Assembly (NCBI RefSeq): GCF_014650895.1
Contig: NZ_BMVV01000010.1
Span: 1-64,000, forward strand
From: Streptomyces omiyaensis
GTDB taxonomy: Bacteria; Actinomycetota; Actinomycetes; Streptomycetales; Streptomycetaceae
Direction of reading: 5' to 3'
DNA length: 64,000 nt
Positions 55,534 through 64,000 of this stretch are shown in pieces; within the stretch, counting starts at the first letter, position 1; every line of letters starts with the position of its first letter. The notes beneath the pieces are model-generated. The model was not told where the DNA came from and made no database searches. It worked only from the letters and a program-made list of their open reading frames with translations. The position numbers and the translations under genes are program-made.

Positions 55534-57120
55534 TCAGCGCAGCGAGCGAACGTCGAGCTGCCGCAGCACCCGGTCCACCACCTCGGGGTCGGCGCCCGGC
55601 TCGCTGCGCGCGGAGAGGACCGCGTGCCGCGCGGCGGACATCATCTCCCGCTGGATCGACTGGAGCTTCTTCACCCGCGCGACCCGCTCCGTGAAGGCGG
55701 CCCGCCGCTCCTCGTCCATCATGTCCGGGCTGATCCGCGCCCCGATGTCGAAGGCGCCCCGCTGGAGCCGCTCGGCGACCTCCTCGGGCAGCTCCTCGAA
55801 CTCCTCGATCTCCTTCAGGCGCCGCTTGGCGGCCTTGGCGGCCCGGACCGCCAGCTCCCGCTCGAAGGCCCGCTCGGCGTCCGCGTCCGCCTTCACCCCG
55901 AGCCGGCGCACCAGCCAGGGCAGGGTGAGCCCCTGGACGACGAGGGTGGCCATGATCACGCAGAAGGCGATGAAGACCAGCTCGTCCCGGCCGGGGAAGG
56001 GGGAGCCGTCCTCGGTGGTCCGCGGGATGGCGAGGGCCAGCGCCACCGACGCCACCCCGCGCATCCCGGACCACCACATGACGACGGTCTCCCGCCAGCT
56101 CATCGGGATCTCCTCGGCCACGTCCCTGCGGTCGTGCAGCCGCTTCGCCAGCCAGGTGGCGGGCAGCAGCCACAGCAGCCGGACCCCGACGACCACGGCG
56201 ACGACCGCGGCGCCCCAGCCGAGCATCTCGCCGACGCGGCCCTCCGCGACGCCGAAGACGTGGATCAGCTCCAGGCCGATGAGCCCGAAGGCGATGCCGG
56301 TGACCAGCGTGTCGACGACTTCCCAGAAGGTCTGCCCGGCGAGCCGGCCCATCACGTCGTCGGCGTCGACCGCGTACTCGGCGAGGAAGAGCGCGGTGAC
56401 GAGGACCGCGAGCACGCCCGAGCCGTGCAGCTCCTCGGCGAGGACGTAGGAGACGAAGGGGACGAGGAGGGTGAGGCCGGTCTGGAGGGTGGCGTCGCCG
56501 AGGAAGCCGATGATCTTGTTGGTGACCCAGCCGAGCGCGAGGCCGACGGCGACCGCGACGACCGCGGAGAGGACCAGCTCGCCCAGCGCGCGGGGCCAGG
56601 AGAACTCGCCGCTCACCACGGCCGCGATGGCCACGTGGTAGAGCACGATCGCGGTGACGTCGTTGAAGAGTCCCTCCCCCTCCAGGATGGACACCAGGCG
56701 GCGGGGCAGCCCCAGCGAGCCCGCCACGGCGGTCGCGGCGACGGGGTCGGGCGGGGCGACCAGCGCGCCCAGCGCGAGCGCGGCGGCCAGCGGGATGCCG
56801 GGCACCAGCGCGTCCGCGACCGCGCCGACGGCGGCCGTGGTGACGAAGACCAGGGCCACCGCGAGCAGGAAGATCGGCCGCCGGTTCGCCGCGAACTGCC
56901 GCCAGGAGGTCCGCTGCACGGAGGCGTAGAGCAGCGGCGGGAGGACCAGCGGCAGGATGAACTCGGGCGGGATGTCGACGTTCGGCACGAAGGGCAGGAA
57001 GGCCAGCACGATCCCGAGGAGCGTCATCAGGACGGGGGCGGGCAGCCCGAGCCGGTCCCCCAGGGGGACGGTGAGCACGGCGCCGAGGAGCAGCAGGAAC
57101 AGGAGGGCCAATTGATCCAC
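55534..57120 (-). CDS. Na+/H+ antiporter (CPA1 family)
   Basis: A 528-residue cation/proton antiporter with about twelve membrane segments and a charged cytoplasmic tail of about 120 residues. Family motifs: LPPLLYASVQRTSW near 59-72, LVAPPDPVAATAVAGSLGLP near 119-138, and the ion-binding pair in EGEGLFNDVTAIVLYH near 146-161. WWSGMRGVASVALALAIP is the late re-entrant segment. It probably exports Na+ (or K+) for pH and salt control. The tail has heptad-like Glu/Arg stretches (AAKRRLKEIEEFEEL). The GTG start is preceded by AGGGTGGG. Confidence 0.92.
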   Translation of the reverse strand: MDQLALLFLLLLGAVLTVPLGDRLGLPAPVLMTLLGIVLAFLPFVPNVDIPPEFILPLVLPPLLYASVQRTSWRQFAANRRPIFLLAVALVFVTTAAVGAVADALVPGIPLAAALALGALVAPPDPVAATAVAGSLGLPRRLVSILEGEGLFNDVTAIVLYHVAIAAVVSGEFSWPRALGELVLSAVVAVAVGLALGWVTNKIIGFLGDATLQTGLTLLVPFVSYVLAEELHGSGVLAVLVTALFLAEYAVDADDVMGRLAGQTFWEVVDTLVTGIAFGLIGLELIHVFGVAEGRVGEMLGWGAAVVAVVVGVRLLWLLPATWLAKRLHDRRDVAEEIPMSWRETVVMWWSGMRGVASVALALAIPRTTEDGSPFPGRDELVFIAFCVIMATLVVQGLTLPWLVRRLGVKADADAERAFERELAVRAAKAAKRRLKEIEEFEELPEEVAERLQRGAFDIGARISPDMMDEERRAAFTERVARVKKLQSIQREMMSAARHAVLSARSEPGADPEVVDRVLRQLDVRSLR

Positions 57121-57285
57121 GGGCCCACCCTGTCACGTACGTCCGTTTTGGCGGCCATTGCCCCCTTCCTGGGGGTAAATGTCCGCCGTGCTACGCGCGC
57201 GACGGGACGGCGCGCGGCCGCGTCGCCCGAGCGCCCGCCCGGTGGGGCAGGACGCCCCGGGGCGCCCGCCGCGTCGCCGGTGCGG

Positions 57286-57753
57286 CTACAGCGCCCGCCG
57301 CATCGCCCGGTGCGGGATCCCCGCGTCGGGGAACTCCCCGCCGTACGCCACGTAGCCCAGCCGCTCGTAGAAGCCGAGGGCGTGGGTCTGGGCGTGCAGG
57401 TCGACGGCGGTCAGCCCGCGCTCGCGGGCCGCCTCCTCGATCGCCCGGACGAGCGCCGCGCCGACCCCGAGGCCGCGCGCGTCCCCGGTGACCGCGAGCC
57501 GGCCGAGGGAGCCCACGGAGGCGTCCCCGCCGGTCTTGCCGACGGCGTCGGCGCCGTGCAGCAGCCGGCCGGTGCCGAGCGGCTCGCCGTCCTCGCGGAC
57601 GGCGAGGACGTGCACCGCGGTGGAGTCGTACGCGTCGTACTCGAGCTCCCGCGGGACGCCCTGCTCCTCGACGAAGACCGTCCGGCGGACCGCGAAGCAG
57701 GCCTCCAGGTCGTCCTCGGCCACGGCCTCGCGGACCGCGTACGCCCCGCTCAC
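57286..57753 (-). CDS. GNAT-family N-acetyltransferase (ElaA-like)
   Basis: A 155-residue acetyltransferase. VRRTVFVEEQGVPRELEYDAYDSTAVHVLA is the N-terminal part typical of ElaA/YjcF-type GNATs, and the acetyl-CoA loop is RLAVTGDARGLGVGAALVRAIEEAARERG near 89-117. LHAQTHALGFYERLGYVAYGGEFPDAGIPHRAM closes the fold. It starts at GTG overlapping the pseudouridine synthase stop by 4 bp. The substrate is unknown. Confidence 0.88.
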   Translation of the reverse strand: MSGAYAVREAVAEDDLEACFAVRRTVFVEEQGVPRELEYDAYDSTAVHVLAVREDGEPLGTGRLLHGADAVGKTGGDASVGSLGRLAVTGDARGLGVGAALVRAIEEAARERGLTAVDLHAQTHALGFYERLGYVAYGGEFPDAGIPHRAMRRAL

Positions 57754-58691
57754 CGGCTCTCCGCCTCGATGCGGTCCAGGGCGGTGCTCAGGTCGGCCGG
57801 GTAGGCGGACGCGAACTCGACCCACCGCCCGTCGCCGGGGTGCTCGAAGCCCAGGCGGACCGCGTGCAGCCACTGGCGGGTCAGCCCGAGCCGCTTGGCC
57901 ATGGTCGGGTCGGCGCCGTAGGTGAGGTCGCCGACGCAGGGGTGGCGGTGGGCCGACATGTGCACCCGGATCTGGTGGGTGCGGCCGGTCTCCAGCTTGA
58001 TGTCGAGCAGCGAGGCGGCCCGGTAGGCCTCGATCAGGTCGTAGTGGGTGACGGACGGCTTGCCGTCGGCGGTCACGGCCCACTTGTAGTCGTGGTTCGG
58101 GTGCCGGCCGATGGGCGCGTCGATGGTGCCGCTCAGCGGGTCCGGGTGGCCCTGGACCAGCGCGTGGTAGCGCTTGTCGACCGTGCGCTCCTTGAACTGG
58201 CGCTTGAGCGAGGTGTAGGCGTACTCCGACTTGGCGACCACCATCAGACCGGAGGTGCCGACGTCGAGCCGGTGCACGATGCCCTGGCGCTCGGCGGCGC
58301 CGGAGGTGGAGATCCGGTAGCCGGCGGCGGCGAGGCCGCCGATCACGGTGGTGCCGGTCCAGCCGGGGCTGGGGTGGGCCGCGACCCCGACCGGCTTGCC
58401 GATCACCACGATGTCGTCGTCGTCGTGGACGATCTCCATGCCCTCCACGGGCTCGGCGACGATCTGCACGGGCGCGGCCGCGCCCGGCATCTCGACCTCC
58501 AGCCACGCGCCGCCGCTCACCCGCTCGGACTTGCCGACGACGGCACCGTCGACCTGGACCTTCCCCGCGGCGGCGAGCTCGGCCGCCTTGGTGCGGGAAA
58601 ACCCGAACATACGGGCGATGGCGGCGTCGACGCGCTCGCCCTCCAGGCCATCGGGAACGGGCAGGGTGCGGATCTCGGGACTCGTGCTCAC
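57750..58691 (-). CDS. RluA-family 23S rRNA pseudouridine synthase (RluD-like)
   Basis: A 313-residue enzyme. An N-terminal S4 RNA-binding domain (residues about 17-75) precedes the catalytic domain with HRLDVGTSGLMVVAK near 142-156, whose Asp is the nucleophile. GRTHQIRVHMSAHRHPCVGD is the second conserved block. S4 plus this order is that of RluD, which modifies helix 69 of 23S rRNA. It lies directly downstream of lspA, a pairing common in bacteria, and is coupled to the GNAT gene. Confidence 0.92.
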   Translation of the reverse strand: MSTSPEIRTLPVPDGLEGERVDAAIARMFGFSRTKAAELAAAGKVQVDGAVVGKSERVSGGAWLEVEMPGAAAPVQIVAEPVEGMEIVHDDDDIVVIGKPVGVAAHPSPGWTGTTVIGGLAAAGYRISTSGAAERQGIVHRLDVGTSGLMVVAKSEYAYTSLKRQFKERTVDKRYHALVQGHPDPLSGTIDAPIGRHPNHDYKWAVTADGKPSVTHYDLIEAYRAASLLDIKLETGRTHQIRVHMSAHRHPCVGDLTYGADPTMAKRLGLTRQWLHAVRLGFEHPGDGRWVEFASAYPADLSTALDRIEAESR

Positions 58692-58734
58692 CCGTCGAGT
58701 ATGCCTTGTGCCGGGAGTGCTCGGTCCTGCGCGC

Positions 58735-59313
58735 TCAGTCCTTGTGGACGGTGCCGTCCGGGTCGAGGCCCCGGAAGGACAGGATGACGATCAGGATGCC
58801 GCCGCAGACGATCGCCGAGTCGGCGAGGTTGAAGACGGCGAAGTGGGCCGGGGCGATGAAGTCCACGACCGCGCCCTCGAAGACGCCCGGCGAGCGGAAC
58901 AGCCGGTCGGTGAGGTTGCCGAGCGCGCCGCCGAGCAGCAGGCCCAGCGCGATCGCCCAGGGCAGGCTGTAGAGCTTGCGGGCCAGCCGGATGATCACCA
59001 CGATGACGGCGGCCGCGATCACCGTGAAGACGATCGTGAAGGCCTCGCCCATGCCGAAGGCCGCGCCGGGGTTCCGGATCGCCTCGAAGCGGAGCAGGTC
59101 GCCGATGACCTTGACGGGCTCGCGGCCCTCCAGCTTCTCCACCACGACGATCTTGCTGCCGAGGTCGATCAGATAGGCGAGGACGGCCACCACGAAGAGC
59201 GCGACGATCCGCCGCTTGCCCCGGGGCTGTTCCTCGGACCGCTCCCCGGGGAGGGCCGAGTCCTCGGCTCCTGCTGAATCCGGCGTACCGATGACGCTCT
59301 CCGCCTCTGCCAC
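58735..59313 (-). CDS. lspA: Lipoprotein signal peptidase (signal peptidase II)
   Basis: A 192-residue aspartic membrane protease removing signal peptides from diacylglyceryl prolipoproteins, after Lgt (20827-21828). Four membrane segments. The catalytic Asp residues lie in GGALGNLTDRLF near 128-139 and AVFNLADSAIVCG near 158-170; FEAIRNPGAAFGM near 76-88 is the third box. A polar leader of about 33 residues precedes TM1. The GTG start has GAGGGA upstream. Confidence 0.95.
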   Translation of the reverse strand: MAEAESVIGTPDSAGAEDSALPGERSEEQPRGKRRIVALFVVAVLAYLIDLGSKIVVVEKLEGREPVKVIGDLLRFEAIRNPGAAFGMGEAFTIVFTVIAAAVIVVIIRLARKLYSLPWAIALGLLLGGALGNLTDRLFRSPGVFEGAVVDFIAPAHFAVFNLADSAIVCGGILIVILSFRGLDPDGTVHKD

Positions 59314-59425
59314 GTGAGTGAGTCCCTCGTACCTCGTTGCCTGACCGTGCCCCGAGGGTACGGCACAGACGTGCGAGACCGGCAGCCCGTGCCACCGGCC
59401 CGCGCACGCCGGCCCCGGGGAGCGG

Positions 59426-60271
59426 CTAGCCGCGCCGCTCCTGCCGCTGCTTGTCCTCCACGCACAGGGTGGCGCGCGGGAAGGCCTGCATGCGCGCCTT
59501 CCCGATCGGCTTGCCGCAGATCTCGCAGAGGCCGTACGTGCCCGCGTCGAGCAGCTCCAGGGCGTGCTCGGTCTGCTCCAGCATCTCCCGCGCGTTCGCG
59601 GCCAGGGCCAGCTCGTGCTCGCGGGTGATGTTCTTGGTCCCGGTGTCGGCCTCGTCGTGGCCGGCGCCGTCGCCGGAATCGCGCATCAGACCGGTCAGCT
59701 CCTCCTGGGAGTGGACCAGCTCGCTGCGCAGCCGCAGCACCTCGGCCTGGAGCTCGCTGCGGGCCTCCGCGACCTCCTCCGGCGTCCAGGGCTCCTCGCC
59801 GGGCCGCACCGCGAGCTCCCCGGTGCGCGCCGGGGGCACGGCCGCCTCGTCGTCGGCGGTCGTGACGCCACCCGCGGTCTTCTTCGCTGCCACCGTCCTG
59901 GCTCCTGTCTGCTTCTTCGCGGCGGCCTTCCGGCCGACGGCCTTCTTCACGGTCTTCTTCCCACCCGAGGCCGCCTCGACCCCGTCCGCGCCCGCCTCCC
60001 CGGCGGACTCCTCCTTCGCGGCGGCCCTCTTCTTCGCCGGCGCCTTCTCGGCGGCGCTCTTCTTCGCGGCGGCCTTCCTCGCCGGTGCCCTCTTCGCGGC
60101 GGCCTTCTTCGCGGCGGCCTTCTTCGCGGGGGCCTTCGCGGCAGGGGCCTCCCCGTCCGCGGACACGGCCGCCGCCTCCTCCGGGGCCACGGGATCGCCC
60201 GGGGAACCGGCGGACCCGGAGTCCCCGGCGGTGGCCGGGGAGTGCTTCGCGGCGGTCTTCTTCGCCACCAT
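59426..60271 (-). CDS. Histone-tail/DksA-TraR zinc-finger fusion protein
   Basis: A 281-residue protein. Residues about 45-135 are Lys/Ala/Pro repeats (AAKKAAAKK, APAKK) like histone H1 or HupS tails and should bind DNA. The C-terminal 110 residues are a DksA/TraR-type coiled coil and finger: WTPEEVAEARSELQAEVLRLRSEL... then YGLCEICGKPIGKARMQAFPRATLCVED. Only three of the four expected zinc cysteines are present, because the last CxxC reads CVED. It might act on RNA polymerase or organise the nucleoid. It is divergent from ileS. Confidence 0.82.
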   Translation of the reverse strand: MVAKKTAAKHSPATAGDSGSAGSPGDPVAPEEAAAVSADGEAPAAKAPAKKAAAKKAAAKRAPARKAAAKKSAAEKAPAKKRAAAKEESAGEAGADGVEAASGGKKTVKKAVGRKAAAKKQTGARTVAAKKTAGGVTTADDEAAVPPARTGELAVRPGEEPWTPEEVAEARSELQAEVLRLRSELVHSQEELTGLMRDSGDGAGHDEADTGTKNITREHELALAANAREMLEQTEHALELLDAGTYGLCEICGKPIGKARMQAFPRATLCVEDKQRQERRG

Positions 60272-60531
60272 GTCGCGGCCCCTTCACATTTTGTGATCTT
60301 GCTCGCGCATCGTGCTGGGACGATAAATCGGCACAAGCCGCGCGGCAACGGGGCACGCCGCCCCTTCCCCCCGCCCCGCACCCGCCCGGAGCCGCCCCCG
60401 GGGGGCGCGCCCGGCCCCCGCCCGGGCCGCCGGCCCCGCCGCTCCCCCACACGGCCCTCCCGAAGCCCGCGCCGCCCCGTGTGCCCATTCGGGTCACCGC
60501 AATCCGGTCGGCCCGCCGCCCCCGCGCCCCG

Positions 60532-60537
60532 TACACT
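60532..60537 (+). promoter_or_regulatory. Probable -10 of the ileS T-box transcript
   Basis: TACACT fits TANNNT and stands about 7 nt before the expected start of the leader. No confident -35 in the C-rich DNA upstream. Confidence 0.5.
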
Positions 60538-60543
60538 GGCCTC

Positions 60544-60831
60544 AGCGAGAGGCGTCGATGGGGACCAGTAGCGTCGTACGCGAGCCATGAGCGACCCGGG
60601 GACGGTGAGAGCCCGGGGGCGAGCCCGATGCGAAGCATCACCCCGGAGCTGCCGGAAGAAAGCCGCGTGGACACGGACCACGAAGCGCGGTGACTAGACC
60701 CGGTGTCGCGACCCCAATGAGGGGGCCCCGGACGGTCACGCCCGGAGCCAAGGAGGGTGGTACCGCGGGAGCACGGCTCTCGTCCCTCCGACGGAAAGCA
60801 GCACATGTCCGTCCGGAGGAGAGTCCGCCGC
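60544..60831 (+). promoter_or_regulatory. T-box riboswitch of ileS (translational type)
   Basis: The T-box core AGGGTGGTACCGCGG is at 60754-60768 and pairs with the tRNA acceptor end when uncharged. A likely specifier is ATC (Ile) at 60637-60639 within GCATCACC. The expected actinobacterial ileS layout follows it (CCGGAGCTGCCGGAAGAAAGCC). Downstream, CTCTCGTCCCTCC around 60778-60788 can pair with GGAGGAGAG at 60815-60823, hiding the ileS ribosome-binding site. There is no terminator with U-tract, so control is probably at translation: uncharged tRNA-Ile frees the site. Confidence 0.88.
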
Positions 60832-63800
60832 ATGACCACGCCGCAGTACCGCCAGGTGCCCGCCCAGGTCGACCTGTCCGCGCTCGAGCACGCCGTGCTC
60901 GACTTCTGGCAGGAGAACAAGGTCTTCGCCAAGACCCTGGAGCAGTCCGAGGGCCGCCCCGAGTGGGTCTTCTACGAGGGTCCGCCCACCGCCAACGGCA
61001 TGCCGGGCGCCCACCACATCGAGGCCCGCGTCTTCAAGGACGTCTTCCCCCGCTTCCGCACCATGCGCGGCTACCACGTGGCCCGCAAGGCCGGCTGGGA
61101 CTGCCACGGCCTCCCGGTCGAGCTCGCCGTCGAGAAGGAGCTCGGCTTCTCCGGCAAGAAGGACATCGAGGAGTACGGCATCGCGGAGTTCAACGCGAAG
61201 TGCCGCGAGTCGGTGACCCGCCACACCGACGCCTTCGCCGAGCTCACCACCCGCATGGGCTACTGGGTCGACCTCGACGACGCCTACCGCACCATGGACC
61301 CCTCGTACATCGAGTCGGTCTGGTGGTCGCTCAAGCAGATCTTCGACAAGGGCCTCCTCGTCCAGGACCACCGCGTCGCCCCCTGGTGCCCCCGCTGCGG
61401 CACCGGCCTCTCCGACCACGAGCTGGCCCAGGGCTACGAGACGGTCGTCGACCCCTCCGTCTTCGTCCGCTTCCCGCTGACCTCCGGCCCGCTCGCCGGC
61501 AAGGCCGCCCTCCTCGTCTGGACGACGACCCCGTGGACCCTGGTGTCCAACACCGCCGTCGCCGCCCACCCCGAGGTCACCTACGTCGTCGCCACCGACG
61601 GCGACGAGCGCATCGTGGTCGCCGAGCCGCTGCTCGACAAGGCCCTCGGCGAGGGCTGGGTCACCACCGGCGAGTCCTTCACCGGCAAGGAGATGGAGCG
61701 CTGGACCTACCGGCGCCCCTTCGAGCTGATCCCCTTCGACGCCCCGGCCCACTACGTGGTCAACGCCGAGTACGTCACCACCGAGGACGGCACCGGCCTC
61801 GTCCACCAGTCCCCCGCCTTCGGCGAGGACGACCTCAAGGTCTGCAAGGCGTACGGCCTGCCGGTCGTGAACCCGGTCCGCCCCGACGGCACCTTCGAGG
61901 AGGACGTCCCGCTGGTCGGCGGCGTCTTCTTCAAGAAGGCCGACGAGGCGCTCACCGCCGACCTCGACGCGCGCGGCCTGCTCTACCGGCACGTCCCGTA
62001 CGAGCACAGCTACCCGCACTGCTGGCGCTGCCACACGGCCCTGCTCTACTACGCGCAGCCGTCCTGGTACATCCGCACCACCGCCGTCAAGGACCGCCTC
62101 CTCGAGGAGAACGAGAACACCAACTGGTTCCCGGACTCCGTCAAGCACGGCCGTTTCGGCGACTGGCTGAACAACAACATCGACTGGGCGCTCTCCCGCA
62201 ACCGCTACTGGGGCACCCCGCTCCCGATCTGGCGCTGCGAGGAGGGCCACCTCACCTGCGTCGGCTCCCGCGCCGAGCTCACCGAGCTCACCGGCACCGA
62301 CCAGTCCGGGCTCGACCCGCACCGCCCCTACATCGACGACGTCACCTTCGCGTGCCCGGCCGAGGGCTGCTCCCTCCAGGCCGTCCGCGTCCCCGAGGTC
62401 ATCGACGCCTGGTACGACTCGGGCTCCATGCCGTTCGCCCAGTACGGCTACCCGTACAAGAACAAGGAACTGTTCGAGTCCCGCTACCCGGCGCAGTTCA
62501 TCTCCGAGGCCATCGACCAGACCCGCGGCTGGTTCTACACGCTGATGGCCGTCGGCACGCTCGTCTTCGACAAGTCCTCGTACGAGAACGTGGTCTGCCT
62601 CGGCCACATCCTCGCCGAGGACGGCCGCAAGATGTCCAAGCACCTCGGCAACATCCTCCAGCCCATCCCGCTGATGGACCAGCACGGCGCCGACGCCGTC
62701 CGCTGGTTCATGGCCGCCGGCGGCTCCCCCTGGGCCGCCCGCCGGGTCGGCCACGGCACCATCCAGGAGGTCGTCCGCAAGACCCTCCTCACGTACTGGA
62801 ACACGGTCGCCTTCCAGGCCCTGTACGCCCGTACGTCCGGCTGGGCGCCGTCCGCCGCCGACCCGGCCCCGGCCGACCGCTCCGTCCTCGACAAGTGGCT
62901 GCTCTCCGAGCTGAACACGCTCGTCGCCGAGGCCACCGAGGCGATGGAGGCGTACGACACCCAGCGCACCGGCAAGCTCCTGTCGGCCTTCGTCGACGAC
63001 CTCTCCAACTGGTACGTGCGCCGCTCCCGCCGCCGCTTCTGGCAGGGCGACAAGGCGGCCCTGCGGACCCTCCACGAGGTCGTCGAGACCGTCACCCGCC
63101 TGATGGCCCCGCTGACCCCCTTCATCACCGAGCGGGTCTGGCAGGACCTGGTCGTCCCGGTCACCCCGGACGCCCCCGAGTCGGTGCACCTCGCCACCTG
63201 GCCGGAGGCCGACGCCGCCCTCGTCGACGGCACCCTCTCCGAGCAGATGGTCCTCGTCCGCCGCCTCGTCGAGCTGGGCCGCGCGACCCGCGCCGAGTCC
63301 GGCGTGAAGACCCGCCAGCCGCTCTCCCGCGCGCTGGTCGCCGCGAGCGGCTTCGCCGCCCTCTCCCCCGAGCTCCAGGCCCAGATCACGGAGGAGCTCA
63401 ACGTCTCCTCCCTGGCCTCCCTCTCGGAGGTCGGCGGCTCGCTGGTCGACACCACCGCCAAGGCGAACTTCCGCGCGCTCGGCAAGCGCTTCGGCAAGGG
63501 CGTCCAGGACGTCGCCAAGGCCGTGGCGGCGGCCGACGCGGCGGCACTGGCGCTGGCCCTGCGGGACGGCGAGGCGAGCCTGGAGGTGAACGGCGAGACC
63601 ATCACCGTCACCCCCGAGGAGATCGTCGTCACCGAGACCCCGCGCGAGGGCTGGTCGGTCGCCTCCGACTCCGGCGCGACGGTCGCCCTCGACCTGGAGA
63701 TCACCCCCGAGCTCCGCAAGGCGGGCCTCGCCCGGGACGCGATCCGCCTCATCCAGGAGGCCCGCAAGAACAGCGGCCTCGACGTCGCGGACCGCATCGC

Positions 63801-63975
63801 GCTGCGCTGGACCTCGGCCTCCCCCGAGACGGCGGAGGCCCTCCGGGCCCACGCGGGCCTGATCGCCGACGAGGTCCTGGCGACGGACTACGGGCAGGGC
63901 GAGCCCTCCGAGGGCTACGGACCCGCCTTCGCGGACGAGCCCCTCGCGCTCACCTTCCACCTCCGCAAGGCCTGA
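60832..63975 (+). CDS. ileS: Isoleucyl-tRNA synthetase
   Basis: A 1047-residue class I synthetase. HIGH-type motif GAHHIEARVFKD near 61-72 (HHIE variant); editing domain about 185-400 with WTTTPWTL and GTGLVHQSPAFGEDD; the second signature KMSKHLGN near 600-607; the anticodon-binding and C-terminal region follow, SRRRFW near 735. The zinc-binding-type segment WCPRCGTGLSDHE near 185 is intact. It resembles the eukaryote-like IleS type found in actinobacteria. The ATG at 60832 has GGAGGA about 10 nt upstream, and the T-box described above controls access to it. Full length, ending 25 bp before the window edge. Confidence 0.97.
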   Translation: MTTPQYRQVPAQVDLSALEHAVLDFWQENKVFAKTLEQSEGRPEWVFYEGPPTANGMPGAHHIEARVFKDVFPRFRTMRGYHVARKAGWDCHGLPVELAVEKELGFSGKKDIEEYGIAEFNAKCRESVTRHTDAFAELTTRMGYWVDLDDAYRTMDPSYIESVWWSLKQIFDKGLLVQDHRVAPWCPRCGTGLSDHELAQGYETVVDPSVFVRFPLTSGPLAGKAALLVWTTTPWTLVSNTAVAAHPEVTYVVATDGDERIVVAEPLLDKALGEGWVTTGESFTGKEMERWTYRRPFELIPFDAPAHYVVNAEYVTTEDGTGLVHQSPAFGEDDLKVCKAYGLPVVNPVRPDGTFEEDVPLVGGVFFKKADEALTADLDARGLLYRHVPYEHSYPHCWRCHTALLYYAQPSWYIRTTAVKDRLLEENENTNWFPDSVKHGRFGDWLNNNIDWALSRNRYWGTPLPIWRCEEGHLTCVGSRAELTELTGTDQSGLDPHRPYIDDVTFACPAEGCSLQAVRVPEVIDAWYDSGSMPFAQYGYPYKNKELFESRYPAQFISEAIDQTRGWFYTLMAVGTLVFDKSSYENVVCLGHILAEDGRKMSKHLGNILQPIPLMDQHGADAVRWFMAAGGSPWAARRVGHGTIQEVVRKTLLTYWNTVAFQALYARTSGWAPSAADPAPADRSVLDKWLLSELNTLVAEATEAMEAYDTQRTGKLLSAFVDDLSNWYVRRSRRRFWQGDKAALRTLHEVVETVTRLMAPLTPFITERVWQDLVVPVTPDAPESVHLATWPEADAALVDGTLSEQMVLVRRLVELGRATRAESGVKTRQPLSRALVAASGFAALSPELQAQITEELNVSSLASLSEVGGSLVDTTAKANFRALGKRFGKGVQDVAKAVAAADAAALALALRDGEASLEVNGETITVTPEEIVVTETPREGWSVASDSGATVALDLEITPELRKAGLARDAIRLIQEARKNSGLDVADRIALRWTSASPETAEALRAHAGLIADEVLATDYGQGEPSEGYGPAFADEPLALTFHLRKA

Positions 63976-64000
63976 CCCCACGCGAAGGGCCCCGCACTCC

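Overview
The window looks like a core chromosomal segment of a Streptomyces or a very close actinobacterial relative. GC content is very high, GTG starts are frequent, genes are packed with 4-bp ATGA/GTGA stop-start overlaps, TANNNT -10 elements occur, and the gene order (gltBD, lgt, trp, his with a priA-type hisA, dnaE, phoD, lspA, ileS) is the conserved housekeeping order of that genus. I see no transposon, prophage, CRISPR array, rRNA or tRNA gene. Names rest on motif and family recognition by eye; no search was run.

Layout. (1) 1-5.2 kb is a small accessory stretch: an SDR dehydrogenase, a Tat-exported tyrosine phosphatase and a TetR regulator resembling KstR2, with a matching KstR2-type operator at 1183-1196. 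Then come PPOX, VOC and vWA-domain proteins and an unrecognised protein. (2) 5.3-11.9 kb carries gltBD (glutamate synthase) with two GlnR-like boxes in its 0.5-kb leader, then a VIT1-type metal transporter. (3) 12.9-20.7 kb is the least explained part: seven genes in one continuously overlapping operon, namely four ADP-ribosylglycohydrolase-family paralogues, a ribokinase, a CaiB-type CoA-transferase and a CitE-type CoA lyase. It reads as an uncharacterised catabolic route for a ribosylated organic acid. One of the four paralogues has lost its metal-binding motifs.

(4) 20.8-36.4 kb holds lgt, a DsbA-like protein and a trp/his supercluster: trpA-trpB-trpM-trpC, three small membrane proteins, trpE, hisI, and hisDCB-(54-aa membrane protein)-hisH-priA-ridA-hisF. 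No trpF is present; the HisA protein carries the residues of the dual-function isomerase PriA, so it would serve both pathways. Between trpM and trpB lies a strongly folded 180-nt segment with two mutually exclusive pairings, like an attenuator. (5) 36.6-44.9 kb contains a repeat protein with a pore-like tail, a DUF4034-like protein, a Lon-N-domain protein, a YbaK deacylase, an ABC-2 exporter and a NYN ribonuclease-like protein. (6) 45-64 kb contains dnaE, a DUF2252 protein, a second DsbA-like protein, phoD, a secreted M43 metalloprotease, a hydrolase, a Na+/H+ antiporter, a GNAT protein, an RluA-type pseudouridine synthase, lspA, a histone-tail/DksA-like protein, and ileS behind a translational T-box riboswitch.

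Operons mostly end at long perfect GC hairpins without U-tracts, many of them bidirectional between convergent genes. Several genes lack a Shine-Dalgarno sequence but have a -10-like hexamer 6-8 nt before the start codon, which suggests leaderless transcripts.
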